Assembly (NCBI GenBank): GCA_020726085.1
Contig: DYTG01000017.1
Span: forward strand, 1-14,618
DNA length: 14,618 nucleotides
Direction: 5' to 3'
Source of the DNA: Sulfurovum sp.
GTDB lineage: Bacteria > Campylobacterota > Campylobacteria > Campylobacterales > Sulfurovaceae
In this document: piece after piece, positions 6,365 through 14,159 of the stretch
Numbering within the stretch: the stretch's first letter is position 1
How the letters are laid out: the number at the start of each line of letters is the position of its first letter
Made by a program: the position numbers and the translations under genes
Notes under the pieces: generated by a model
Seen by the model: only the letters and a program-made list of their open reading frames with translations
Database searches by the model: none
Told to the model about the DNA's origin: nothing

Positions 6365-7630
6365 ATGTCTAAAATTTTAGAATATTTTAAACGCATTACC
6401 CAAATACCCCATTGCAGCAACGATACGACGCAACTGCGAGACTATTTGATAGGGTTTGCGACACACAGAGGCTACAGTGTAGTTGTCGATGATGCTAGTA
6501 ATATTCTCATCTCTAAAGCCCATCCCAAAATTGCCCTTCAGGCCCATTACGATATGGTGTGCGTTGGCAAAGCACCGCTGATTGAAACCTACGAAGAGGA
6601 GGGGTGGCTCAAAGCCAAAAACGCTTCATTGGGTGCTGATAACGGAGTAGCTGTTGCGATGATGATGGCACTCATGGATAGAGGCGAAGCGTGTGAATTT
6701 TTGCTTACCAACGATGAAGAGATTGGGCTTGTGGGGGCCAAAGCGGTGGCGTTTGAACTCCAATCAAAATATATGCTCAATCTTGATAGCGAAGAGGAGA
6801 CGCAAGTCTGTATTGGGTGTGCGGGAGGTGAGGATATTGTCGCTATGCAAAGCTTTGAAGTGTTGCGTAATGTCGATAGCTCTATCTATGAAGTAGGCGT
6901 TTATGGGCTTAGTGGAGGACATTCGGGTGTAGATATTGACAAAGGTATCCCAAACGCTATCAAAGTGCTAGTGGAGTATCTCAAAGCAAACGATGTGCAA
7001 ATCCTAAGCTTTGAAGGCGGAGAGCGTCGCAACTCTATCCCTGTCAATGCCAAAGCACTTGTCTATGCCCCCCATGCGTTGCCCCCATGCGATAAGGTAA
7101 CCATTCAAAAGCGAAACGGAAGTTTTAACCTCACCCAAAACAACCTGCTAGAACTCCTTGATACTCTCCCTCACGGCGTTTTGGAGTACAACAGTGAGCT
7201 TAATATGCCCCATAGCAGTGTCAATTTGGCTTTGATTGCATTTGCCAACAATCAAGCAACGCTTACGCTTACAACTAGAGGAATGAACAATCAAGTCTTA
7301 GCAGTAGCCTCAAAGGGCGTGGTTGAGCTTTTGAATCGTTACGGTTTTGAGGTCAAAAAAGAAGACAGCTACCCTGCATGGAGTCCTAGCACCAATGACT
7401 TTACCCATCTTGTTCACAGTGCCATGAAAGAGGAGTTTGGAGACTCTGCTCTTGTAGCTATCCATGCAGGATTGGAGTGTGGGATACTTTTGAGCAAATA
7501 TCCTCATATAGCCTTTGCCTCCATTGGTCCTACCATTGTATCTCCCCACTCTACGTCCGAAAAACTCAAAATTGACTCGGTGCAAAAGAGCTTTCGTGTC
7601 GTTTGCAAAATTATTGAATGTTTACAATAG
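6365..7630 (+). CDS. pepD: Aminoacyl-histidine dipeptidase (M20 family, PepD-like)
   Basis: 421 residues, somewhat shorter than the roughly 485 of E. coli PepD. Members hydrolyse Xaa-His and other dipeptides in the cytoplasm with two zinc ions. The metal and catalytic residues are all visible: HYDMV (His61, Asp63), GADNG (bridging Asp92), NDEEIG (catalytic Glu118 and Glu119), NLDSEEE (Asp141), and GPTIVSPHS (His395). GLSGGHSGVD (180s) and HAGLECGIL (367-375) are further family signatures; the inserted lid or dimerisation domain spans roughly 185-345. AAGG lies 6 bases before the ATG. The gene is monocistronic by spacing: 81 bases separate it from the next gene, which has its own TATAAT elements. 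The specific dipeptide preference cannot be read from the sequence. Confidence 0.9.
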   Translation: MSKILEYFKRITQIPHCSNDTTQLRDYLIGFATHRGYSVVVDDASNILISKAHPKIALQAHYDMVCVGKAPLIETYEEEGWLKAKNASLGADNGVAVAMMMALMDRGEACEFLLTNDEEIGLVGAKAVAFELQSKYMLNLDSEEETQVCIGCAGGEDIVAMQSFEVLRNVDSSIYEVGVYGLSGGHSGVDIDKGIPNAIKVLVEYLKANDVQILSFEGGERRNSIPVNAKALVYAPHALPPCDKVTIQKRNGSFNLTQNNLLELLDTLPHGVLEYNSELNMPHSSVNLALIAFANNQATLTLTTRGMNNQVLAVASKGVVELLNRYGFEVKKEDSYPAWSPSTNDFTHLVHSAMKEEFGDSALVAIHAGLECGILLSKYPHIAFASIGPTIVSPHSTSEKLKIDSVQKSFRVVCKIIECLQ

Positions 7631-7672
7631 TCACAAGTCCATTACAAGGTCTCGAAGCTATTTTAAGTTTAA

Positions 7673-7683
7673 TATAATATAAT
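7673..7683 (+). promoter_or_regulatory. Two overlapping -10-like elements before the DUF1538 cassette
   Basis: The sequence TATAATATAAT contains two overlapping TATAAT hexamers, 28-33 bases ahead of the ATG at 7712. The -35 region is not recognisable. This suggests that the three-gene cassette has its own promoter. Confidence 0.45.
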
Positions 7684-7711
7684 TAAATAATAAAAGATTG
7701 TAGGCTAGGTC

Positions 7712-9247
7712 ATGAAACAACGAAAACTCAAAATTGAATTTCATTCAGCTGTTGCAATTTTAATCTCTTATCTTTTACGCAAAGCAAGAGTGCAACTTCA
7801 AACCATTCTTCCTGTACTTTTTTTGATGAGTGTTTTTCAATTTTTTGTGATTCAATATCCACTTCACGAAAGTCTCTCAACCATCTTCTATCTTGCACTT
7901 TTAGTACCTGCTATGATTTTTTTGCTCGAAGGGCTCAAATTGGGTCTCATGCCTGTAGTCGAAGAGGTTTCGGCTACGCTAGTCAAAGAGAATCGCAAAA
8001 TCTCTTTTGTGGGTTCGATATTTGTCTTTGGAGTTACGATTGTGATGTTTGAACACTACAAAAATTTAAACACTCTTTTGTCCACTAGCTATATCATCCT
8101 TTTGGCATTGACGGTGAGCCTCATTACGCTCTATGGAATGTTTAGATTTTTGTTTCATATGTCATTTTACAAGATTATCCAAAAACTCTTCATTATTATA
8201 CTTTTACTCTCAACTATCATTGAATTTACCATAGATGATATACATTTGGCTTATAGCTTAGATAGTGTCAATATTATCATCAATCCCATTGTCTATGCCA
8301 TGCTTTTAAGTTTTGGCTACGGTGTGACACGAGTAACGCTCAACAGTGTCCATATCAGCCGTTCAGGATTTGGTACGATTACTACCATTTCACTATCGGC
8401 TCTTATCTTTACACAGCTCTATATCATTATTTTTTCAACATTTATTGTGACAGAAAACATCAGACCTCTTAGCAACATCAATAACACGCTTGACTTTATC
8501 TACAGTATTGAAATCAACGTTGTTATGGTCATAACCTATATTCTCTACATTTTGTTTTTGCAATTTGCTGTGATTAAAAAACCACTCATACACAATCGAG
8601 ATATGTTTATAGGACTTATTTTTGTCATTTTTGGTACTTTTTTATTTTTTTTGGGACTCAAGCATGGACTGGCTATCCTAGCACACGATGTTTTTTTCTT
8701 TTTGCCCAGTTTGATTAGCCAAATTGATATCTACGCTCACGATATGACCATAGGTTATGGGCCTCTCTACTCCAAAGGGACGGGAGATGTTATTATTATA
8801 CTTTTTTTATATTTTTTAGGATACAGTGCCACCATTGCCGAACCAGGTCTCTCCATTATCGCTTCGCACACTTCCAATGTCTCTGTAGGTTCGTTTAGAA
8901 AAAATCTCTTTACACACGTCGTAGCGATAGGCGTGGGAGCAGGGGTTGCTATGGGTGCTTTGAAGTTTATTTATGATTTAAACTATTTTACTCTTATAAT
9001 TATGCCATTACTTGTTATAATTGTGCTATTGCCACGAACTGATAGGCGAATTTTAGCTATTGGGATGGATTATGCTACGGTAGCAGTAGGTCCTATCAGT
9101 ATCATTTTAATCACTTCACTTATGCAAGGTTTTCAAATCAAGACGGACAATCCCACTTTTTTAGGTGTCTTGGCACTGTGTTGGATGTACGGCTACAGCA
9201 GTGTCTTAATATTTAGTTATTTTAGTAATAGAGGAAGATATGAGTAA
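7712..9247 (+). CDS. DUF1538 family multi-pass membrane protein (putative transporter)
   Basis: 511 residues with about 12 hydrophobic helices. It shows the internal duplication of the DUF1538 family: each half begins with a helix pair ending in a 'GL..GL' motif (GLKLGLMP at 74-81; GLKHGLAIL near 315). Each then has a long helical segment with GYGVTRVTLNSV or GYSATIAEPGLSI, and later a Gly-rich helix (AIGVGAGVAMGAL). The second-half TTG-type motif of many members is replaced by DYATVAVGPISI. The family is thought to be a transporter, but its substrate is unknown. It overlaps the PII-like gene by 8 bases, and a DUF1538 gene beside a PII-like gene is a pairing I recall from other genomes. The ribosome site is weak (TAGG). 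Confidence 0.8.
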   Translation: MKQRKLKIEFHSAVAILISYLLRKARVQLQTILPVLFLMSVFQFFVIQYPLHESLSTIFYLALLVPAMIFLLEGLKLGLMPVVEEVSATLVKENRKISFVGSIFVFGVTIVMFEHYKNLNTLLSTSYIILLALTVSLITLYGMFRFLFHMSFYKIIQKLFIIILLLSTIIEFTIDDIHLAYSLDSVNIIINPIVYAMLLSFGYGVTRVTLNSVHISRSGFGTITTISLSALIFTQLYIIIFSTFIVTENIRPLSNINNTLDFIYSIEINVVMVITYILYILFLQFAVIKKPLIHNRDMFIGLIFVIFGTFLFFLGLKHGLAILAHDVFFFLPSLISQIDIYAHDMTIGYGPLYSKGTGDVIIILFLYFLGYSATIAEPGLSIIASHTSNVSVGSFRKNLFTHVVAIGVGAGVAMGALKFIYDLNYFTLIIMPLLVIIVLLPRTDRRILAIGMDYATVAVGPISIILITSLMQGFQIKTDNPTFLGVLALCWMYGYSSVLIFSYFSNRGRYE

Positions 9248-9575
9248 AAAAATTTACTTAAAAGATTTTGTGATTATTCGCTGTATTGTAGAGAGGGGTG
9301 AGGCTCAAAAGCTCTTTGAGGCTGCTCAAAACGTAGGGGCGTTGGCTGCTACTATCTATTTTGCTAGAGGAACAGGCGTACGGGAGAAGATGGGGCTTTT
9401 GGGTATCGTTGTAGAACCCGAAAAAGAGGTTATTGAAGTAGCCGCTCCCAAAAATTTGGCCGATCACATCTTTGATGTCATGGTCGATACAGGTAAACTC
9501 AATCTCCCAGGCAAAGGCTTTATTTATATGACCGAAGCCATCAAAGCACTCACCTACGTTCCACACGAAGATTAA
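9240..9575 (+). CDS. PII-like signal protein (GlnB superfamily)
   Basis: 111 residues, the size of a PII subunit. The beta-alpha-beta pattern FVIIRCIVERGEAQKLFEAA with GALAATIYFARGTG, then LLGIVVEPEKEVIEV, then TGKLNLPGKGFIYM (84-97), follows PII strand order; the last stretch corresponds to the nucleotide-site C-terminal signature. PII proteins are trimers that bind ATP/ADP and often a small effector, and control transporters or enzymes by contact. The T-loop region (43-52) is much shorter than in GlnB/GlnK and lacks the uridylylated Tyr, so this is a PII-like protein, not the nitrogen regulator. GAGGA precedes the ATG. It overlaps the DUF1538 gene by 8 bases and is followed 3 bases later by the heme sensor, so all three should be co-translated. 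Confidence 0.82.
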   Translation: MSKKIYLKDFVIIRCIVERGEAQKLFEAAQNVGALAATIYFARGTGVREKMGLLGIVVEPEKEVIEVAAPKNLADHIFDVMVDTGKLNLPGKGFIYMTEAIKALTYVPHED

Positions 9576-9578
9576 TTT

Positions 9579-11168
9579 ATGCTCAAAAAATCTACACTTT
9601 TTAAACAAATGATTGCTACCCTCAAGGCCTCCCCTAAAGCCAAAATTATTATGATTATTCGGGGAGTGCTTATTCTTTCATTTTTAGTGTTGGCTTTTAT
9701 TATTCAAAACGATATTGCACGCTATCTCATCAACGAAAACGTCGATAAAGCTAAAAAAAGTGTCCAGCAACTCCAGCTTACACGCGAGACAATTGAAGGC
9801 GAGTACAGTGATAAGGATGTACTTCGAGAGCTTCACAATGACAATTTTAACTTTTTTGCCGACTATCTTGTCTCTAATATTGCAGCCAATATGTCCAATC
9901 AGCACAATATGACGATCAAATATCTCTCAGATGACAATCGAAATCCTAAAAATGCACTCCACAAAGATGATAAATACATCTACAACAAATTGCGTTCCAA
10001 AGATATTATAGAGTATTACGAAGTCGATTCAAAAAGTGATTTCATCAAATACGCCAAACGTATTAATGCCGAAAGACGTTGCTTGAAGTGCCACGGGCAA
10101 CCTCTTGTCGATGTGGATCCTTTTGTACACAAAAAAATTACTGAACACTACGGCGGCGAGGGAGGATTTGGCTACAAAGAGGGAGATATGATGGGCATGG
10201 TGCTTGTCAATGTACCCATGGCACTTGCCAAAGAGACGATATCGCAATTGGGTAATACGCTTTTGAAATCGGGGGCTATTATCGGTATTTTGTTCGCAAT
10301 GTTGCTTATTTTTCTCATCAACCGCTATTTTGACAACGACATTATTGCCCCTCTCGATAGAATCGCCAATGTGCTGGAAAACTATGAAAATGACTTTACC
10401 AAAACGCTTCCTATTAACAAAAAAAACAAAGAGTTACACACTGTCGCTACATCCTTCAATCAGCTTGTCAATCGCATCAAATCCTTTTTGGTCTTTTTTA
10501 GGGTACGCATCTACAATATCGCCGACGCTATCAAGGAGATTCAAGTGGTACTTGATTTGCTCAATAGCAATCTCAAAAAGCAACTCTCTCTTCGCTCACG
10601 TCTCGATGGACAGCTCAAAACCAATGAGAAACTTATCAATCACATCAAAGAAAGCCGCAACACTATGCCCATCTCATTGGATGATATTGAATTTATCAAA
10701 CAAGAATATACCCAAAGCACCTATCAAAGCAATTTGATGCTAGATCGTTACATCGAACAAAAAAAGATGCTAGAGGAGATTTTGGAGTCCTTTAAAGAGT
10801 TGCTTCAAAAGTTGCAAAAAGGTCAAGCCCTCCATCCCAATACGTTTCATCTTATTAAATACAAACTTGACAATACCTTTGATTTGAACCATATTCATGC
10901 CACAGAAAAAGCTATTGATGACAACGTTGCCAATATGATGCGGATGCATGAAAAGATTAATCTGCTCGTGAGCTATAATCAAATCAAAGATGGGATGATT
11001 GCCTCTTTGTTGCTTGAAGATGAAGAGATGCTTGAGATTTTTGAAGAACTCAACGCCAATACGCAAAACAGTTTCAAAAACTTTAAAGATCTCTCACGCC
11101 TCAACCACAAAGCCAAAGATTTTCTTGAAGAGATAGCTTTAGAGATCGAACATTTTAGACTTAAATAA
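9579..11168 (+). CDS. Membrane sensor with c-type-heme Tll0287-like (DUF3365) domain and HAMP, no known output domain
   Basis: 529 residues. TM1 at about 29-42, a periplasmic domain at 43-230, TM2 at about 232-247, a HAMP domain at about 250-305, then some 220 residues of predicted helix and coiled coil. The periplasmic part is a Tll0287-like/DUF3365 domain: it holds a CLKCH heme-c attachment motif (Cys168, Cys171, His172; DNA 10080-10094) followed by the family pattern GGEGGFGYKEGDMMGM. Such domains bind haem covalently and are proposed to sense redox state or gases. After HAMP I see no histidine-kinase, GGDEF or methyl-accepting hairpin motif, so the output is unknown, perhaps a partner protein. 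It starts 3 bases after the PII-like stop. Confidence 0.82.
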   Translation: MLKKSTLFKQMIATLKASPKAKIIMIIRGVLILSFLVLAFIIQNDIARYLINENVDKAKKSVQQLQLTRETIEGEYSDKDVLRELHNDNFNFFADYLVSNIAANMSNQHNMTIKYLSDDNRNPKNALHKDDKYIYNKLRSKDIIEYYEVDSKSDFIKYAKRINAERRCLKCHGQPLVDVDPFVHKKITEHYGGEGGFGYKEGDMMGMVLVNVPMALAKETISQLGNTLLKSGAIIGILFAMLLIFLINRYFDNDIIAPLDRIANVLENYENDFTKTLPINKKNKELHTVATSFNQLVNRIKSFLVFFRVRIYNIADAIKEIQVVLDLLNSNLKKQLSLRSRLDGQLKTNEKLINHIKESRNTMPISLDDIEFIKQEYTQSTYQSNLMLDRYIEQKKMLEEILESFKELLQKLQKGQALHPNTFHLIKYKLDNTFDLNHIHATEKAIDDNVANMMRMHEKINLLVSYNQIKDGMIASLLLEDEEMLEIFEELNANTQNSFKNFKDLSRLNHKAKDFLEEIALEIEHFRLK

Positions 11169-11219
11169 CGCAAACACGTACTTTGTACATCAAATAGTAC
11201 ATACCAAAGGAATTTTACA

Positions 11220-11348
11220 ATGTACCTTTTGAAATATACGCTCTTTGTTTTATGCCTTAATTTGATAAACCCATCCAAACAACACAAAGAGTTCAGCGTA
11301 TTCCACCATAAAGCACGGAGTAAAAATAGGGTTTATTGCGAAAATTGA
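11220..11348 (+). CDS. Candidate small ORF, 42 residues, hydrophobic N-terminus
   Basis: ATG at 11220 is preceded by AAAGGA at an 8-base spacing, a better ribosome site than several genes here have. The peptide starts MYLLKYTLFVLCLNLI, a short hydrophobic segment that could be a signal or membrane helix. It continues as a basic, His/Lys-rich tail and ends at TGA 11346-11348. I recognise no family. It could equally be the 5' stub of a lost gene. Confidence 0.25.
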   Translation: MYLLKYTLFVLCLNLINPSKQHKEFSVFHHKARSKNRVYCEN

Positions 11349-11456
11349 GTCAAATCAATGCAAATTAACGCAAATCTCTCAAACATAAAATGAAAATGAG
11401 TTTTTAAAGTCAAAAAGAGCTATGATAAAAACAGTTATTAAGGAGGGTTGGGGAAT

Positions 11457-11486
11457 TTGCAAGTGGTTCGATAAATTGGATATAAT
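11457..11486 (+). promoter_or_regulatory. Promoter of pyrB-pabB
   Basis: TTGCAA (11457-11462) and TATAAT (11481-11486) are separated by 18 bases, a good sigma-70-type match. The implied RNA start near 11493 lies downstream of the ATG at 11422, which rules out that longer pyrB start, and leaves a leader of about 22 bases. Confidence 0.65.
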
Positions 11487-11514
11487 AACCCATTTCATAT
11501 CTATGGGAGCCTCC

Positions 11515-12405
11515 ATGCAACATCTTGTCGATACCAACGATTTAAGCGACAAACAAATAGAAACGATACTAGCCGATGCTTTTGCTTTTAAACACAAAAA
11601 TCCTCCTCCATTTTTGGAAAACAAGATAATGGTCAATCTCTTTTTTGAAGACTCTACACGCACACGTACCTCTTTTGAGATAGCCGCCAAACGTTTGGGG
11701 ATGGGGGTGATTAACCTCAATCCATCAAGCAGCTCCACCAACAAAGGCGAGACATTGGAAGATACCTTTGCCAATATTTGTGCTATGGACCCCGATTGTG
11801 TGGTGATTCGCCACAAAGACAACAACGTAGCACGAAATCTATCGGCTATGAACCTCTCTAGGGTACTCAACGCAGGTGCGGGTAACTACGCTCACCCTAC
11901 TCAAGCGTTGCTAGATTATATGACACTTGTAGAGCATTTTGGAGATATTCGAGGCAAAACTATCGCTATTGTGGGCGATATTGTTAGTTCTCGGGTGGCT
12001 TCAAGTGCGATTAGACTTCTTAAAAGAGTGGGTATGAATATCTTGCTTGTAGGCCCCAAAGCCTTTTTGCCTCCTATCTCTTTTGTGGGCGATGCTTTGC
12101 CTCAGTATAAAAAACTAGAAGATGTGATAGACAAAGTCGATGCTATCATGAGTCTAAGAGCCCAGATTGAACGCCACGAGAAGCCTATTTTTAAAGATTA
12201 CTCTCACTATGGCGCTAACTATTGCATTACTCAAGAGGTGTTGCAAGGGCGTAATATTTTGATCATGCACCCAGGCCCTGTGATGCGTAATATCGATATT
12301 AGCGATGAGGTTCTTCAAGATAGTCGTTGCAAAGTCTTGACGCAAGTGACCAATGGGCTTTATATGCGTATGGCGATATTGAAAAATCTGATTTTAGATA
12401 GTTAA
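11515..12405 (+). CDS. pyrB: Aspartate carbamoyltransferase catalytic subunit
   Basis: 296 residues from this start. It condenses carbamoyl phosphate with aspartate in the second step of pyrimidine synthesis in the cytoplasm. Signatures: STRTRTS (47-53, carbamoyl phosphate loop), the SSSSTNKGE loop (71-79) with Lys77, HPTQALLD (127-134), LRAQIER (214-220) for aspartate, and MHPGPVMRN (251-259). The frame is open up to an ATG at 11422, but the start at 11515 is chosen because GGGAG lies 5 bases before it, a good promoter lies between the two, and MQHL is the usual beginning in related bacteria as I recall them. No pyrI gene is present. It is followed 1 base later by pabB. Confidence 0.95.
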   Translation: MQHLVDTNDLSDKQIETILADAFAFKHKNPPPFLENKIMVNLFFEDSTRTRTSFEIAAKRLGMGVINLNPSSSSTNKGETLEDTFANICAMDPDCVVIRHKDNNVARNLSAMNLSRVLNAGAGNYAHPTQALLDYMTLVEHFGDIRGKTIAIVGDIVSSRVASSAIRLLKRVGMNILLVGPKAFLPPISFVGDALPQYKKLEDVIDKVDAIMSLRAQIERHEKPIFKDYSHYGANYCITQEVLQGRNILIMHPGPVMRNIDISDEVLQDSRCKVLTQVTNGLYMRMAILKNLILDS

Positions 12406-12406
12406 A

Positions 12407-13357
12407 TTGGCTTCATTTGAGACTATTACGGCGTTAGCCAAAGCCAAAAAACCCTTTTTGTTTGTGATTTCGTTTGACAAAAAGGAGATTTTTGCCCAAG
12501 AGCTTGATAAACTTGACAATATCTTCTACAAAATTGACACGTTGCAAAATTTTGAAGATATTACCCTCAATACCTCTTATGCTTTGGTTAAATCCCCTAT
12601 TGAGTTTAGTATCTATCAAAAAGCAATCGATAGGGTCAAAGAGGAGATACAAAAGGGCAATACCTATCTGCTTAATCTCACCTTTGCCACACCGCTTTGC
12701 ACTCCTTTGAGTCTTGAAGAGATTTTCTATCGTGCCAAAGCCCCTTTTAAGCTCTATTTTGACAATCGCTTTATTTGCTTTTCGCCTGAGCGTTTTATTT
12801 GTATCCAAAACAATACGCTATCAACCTATCCTATGAAAGGTACAATAGATGCCAATATCGCCCACGCTCAAGAGAAAATACTCTCCAATCCCAAAGAGAT
12901 GGCAGAACACACGATGATGGTTGATTTGATGCGTAACGACCTCTCTAGGGTTTGCAATCGTGTAAGAGTCGAGCGTTTTCGCTACATCGACACCATTCAA
13001 GCGGGTTCTAAGGAGTTGTTGCAAGTAAGCTCAAAAATTGTGGGGGATTTGGAGGAACATTGGCATGAGCGACTGGGTGAAATCTTAGATACGCTCTTAC
13101 CCGCGGGTTCTATCTCGGGTACTCCCAAAAAAAAGACACTCGAACTGATTAACGCTATTGAGAATTACGATAGGGGATTTTACAGCGGTATCTTTGGGAT
13201 TTTTGATGGTACAAACTTAGATTCATCGGTTATGATACGCTTTGTGGAGCAACAAAACGACACACTCTTCTACAAAAGCGGTGGCGGAGTAACCATCGAT
13301 AGCAACGCTCTAAGCGAGTATCAAGAGATGATGGATAAGGTCTATTTTCCTTTTTAA
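12407..13357 (+). CDS. pabB: Aminodeoxychorismate synthase component I (chorismate-binding)
   Basis: 316 residues, a compact PabB lacking most of the N-terminal domain of the 450-residue E. coli enzyme. With a glutamine amidotransferase partner it aminates chorismate to aminodeoxychorismate for folate synthesis. Motifs: EEIQKGNTYLLNLT (79-92), FSPERF (125-130), YPMKGT with the active-site Lys144, MVDLMRNDLSRV (171-182), PAGSISGTPKKK (232-243) and GGGV (292-295). The PMKGT Lys points to PabB rather than anthranilate synthase (TrpE). The start is TTG one base after the pyrB stop; no in-frame ATG occurs before Met144-range sequence, so the rare start is needed. No aminotransferase-class IV gene (pabC) follows. 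Confidence 0.88.
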   Translation: MASFETITALAKAKKPFLFVISFDKKEIFAQELDKLDNIFYKIDTLQNFEDITLNTSYALVKSPIEFSIYQKAIDRVKEEIQKGNTYLLNLTFATPLCTPLSLEEIFYRAKAPFKLYFDNRFICFSPERFICIQNNTLSTYPMKGTIDANIAHAQEKILSNPKEMAEHTMMVDLMRNDLSRVCNRVRVERFRYIDTIQAGSKELLQVSSKIVGDLEEHWHERLGEILDTLLPAGSISGTPKKKTLELINAIENYDRGFYSGIFGIFDGTNLDSSVMIRFVEQQNDTLFYKSGGGVTIDSNALSEYQEMMDKVYFPF

Positions 13358-13369
13358 ATACTAAGTTTA

Positions 13370-13386
13370 TGTTTGACACTGCCAAA
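13370..13386. other. Small hairpin after pabB
   Basis: GTTTG and CAAAC pair across 7 bases, 13 bases after the pabB stop. It has no T-run; any terminator role is doubtful. Confidence 0.2.
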
Positions 13387-13403
13387 CGCTTAAAAACTTA
13401 ACT

Positions 13404-13443
13404 GACTTTTAGTCCCACTTCCGATAAAAGTGCGTAACATTAG
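13404..13443. repeat. Palindromic dispersed repeat, copy C
   Basis: GACTTTTAGTC (13404-13414) is a short palindrome. AGTCCCACTTCC (13411-13422) is the exact reverse complement of the left arm of copy A. GATAAAAGTGCGTAACATTAG (13423-13443, 21 bases with 17 matches) repeats the tail of copy B. It sits between the convergent ends of pabB and lemA, where it may serve as a boundary or terminator. Confidence 0.6.
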
Positions 13444-13474
13444 TTTTTAATTGATGTTGTGCAAAACGAATGTG

Positions 13475-14041
13475 TTATGAAAAATCAACTTTTGGCATCT
13501 TTTTGACCTCTTGAGCCTCTGCATCGTCGAGTTTGAAATAGTCTCTATCACCAAAGCTAAAGTGATTGGCGACAAGCAAATCGGGAAACTGTTTGAGTTT
13601 GCCATTGTACTCCTCGACGACGGCATTGTAGTAGCGTCTAGCGTTTTGAATATCATCTTCTATAATCACCAATTGTCCTTGAAGATTGGCAAAGGTGGTA
13701 TCGGCTTTGAGGTTTGGATAGGCTTCAGCTAGTGCAAAGAGTTTGCCAAGCGATTGCGTGAGCATACTTTGTGCAACGCCTTGTTCATGGACGCTTTGGC
13801 TGCTCATCGCCATGTTTCTAGCTTCAACAATCTTTTCAAGTGTAGAGGATTCATAAGCTTGATACCCCTTGACCGTCTCTATGAGGGCTGGAATGAGATT
13901 ATAGCGTCGTTTGAGCTGGATATCAATATCAGACCACGATGAGTCTATCGAGGCACTAAGGGAGACAAATTTGTTGTAAATAGCAATAAAATAGATAACC
14001 ACAGCTATGACAATCAAAAGTAAAATACCAAAAAAACCCAT
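13475..14041 (-). CDS. lemA: LemA family protein
   Basis: 188 residues. An N-terminal membrane helix (about 4-22) is followed by a helical-bundle LemA domain: YNKFVSLSASIDSSWSDIDI, then LKRRYNLIPALIETVKGY (43-60), STLEKIVEARN and a LAEAYPNLKAD segment (about 106-116), all family hallmarks. The function of LemA is unknown; it is a small membrane-anchored protein with its bundle outside or at the membrane. AAGGAG lies 7 bases before the ATG. It stands alone: there is no DUF2207 or TPM-domain partner next to it, and it is divergent from the hydrogenase gene and convergent with pabB. Confidence 0.92.
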   Translation of the reverse strand: MGFFGILLLIVIAVVIYFIAIYNKFVSLSASIDSSWSDIDIQLKRRYNLIPALIETVKGYQAYESSTLEKIVEARNMAMSSQSVHEQGVAQSMLTQSLGKLFALAEAYPNLKADTTFANLQGQLVIIEDDIQNARRYYNAVVEEYNGKLKQFPDLLVANHFSFGDRDYFKLDDAEAQEVKKMPKVDFS

Positions 14042-14159
14042 GAGATACTCCTTAAATAATACTAAATAGCATAATAACCAATAGAATCTTAAAGTAGGGG
14101 GAGGTTCTAAAGGCTCCTATGTTGTAATGCATCCAAATTCTACACTAGGAGATAAAGCA

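Larger units (their letters stand above)
11169..11514. other. Intergenic region between the heme-sensor gene and pyrB
   Basis: 346 bases. It holds four GTAC tetramers (11178-11225), two of them forming a TGTAC...GTACA inverted repeat (11184-11201), a candidate small ORF (11220-11348), tandem GCAAAT units around 11358-11376 and the pyrB promoter. No clear Rho-independent terminator is visible after the heme-sensor gene. Confidence 0.5.

Noticed and set aside
10770..11287. Minus-strand open frames across the end of the haem-sensor gene
   Set aside because: They are shadows of the well-supported plus-strand gene and have no family features or ribosome sites.
11422..11514. Longer pyrB N-terminus from the ATG at 11422
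   Set aside because: A good promoter (11457-11486) and ribosome site lie inside it, and the extra 31 residues do not fit the family's usual start.
12407..13357. Anthranilate synthase component I (TrpE) for the gene after pyrB
   Set aside because: The PMKGT lysine and short length fit PabB; TrpE-type sequence lacks this Lys. Neighbouring trp genes are absent.
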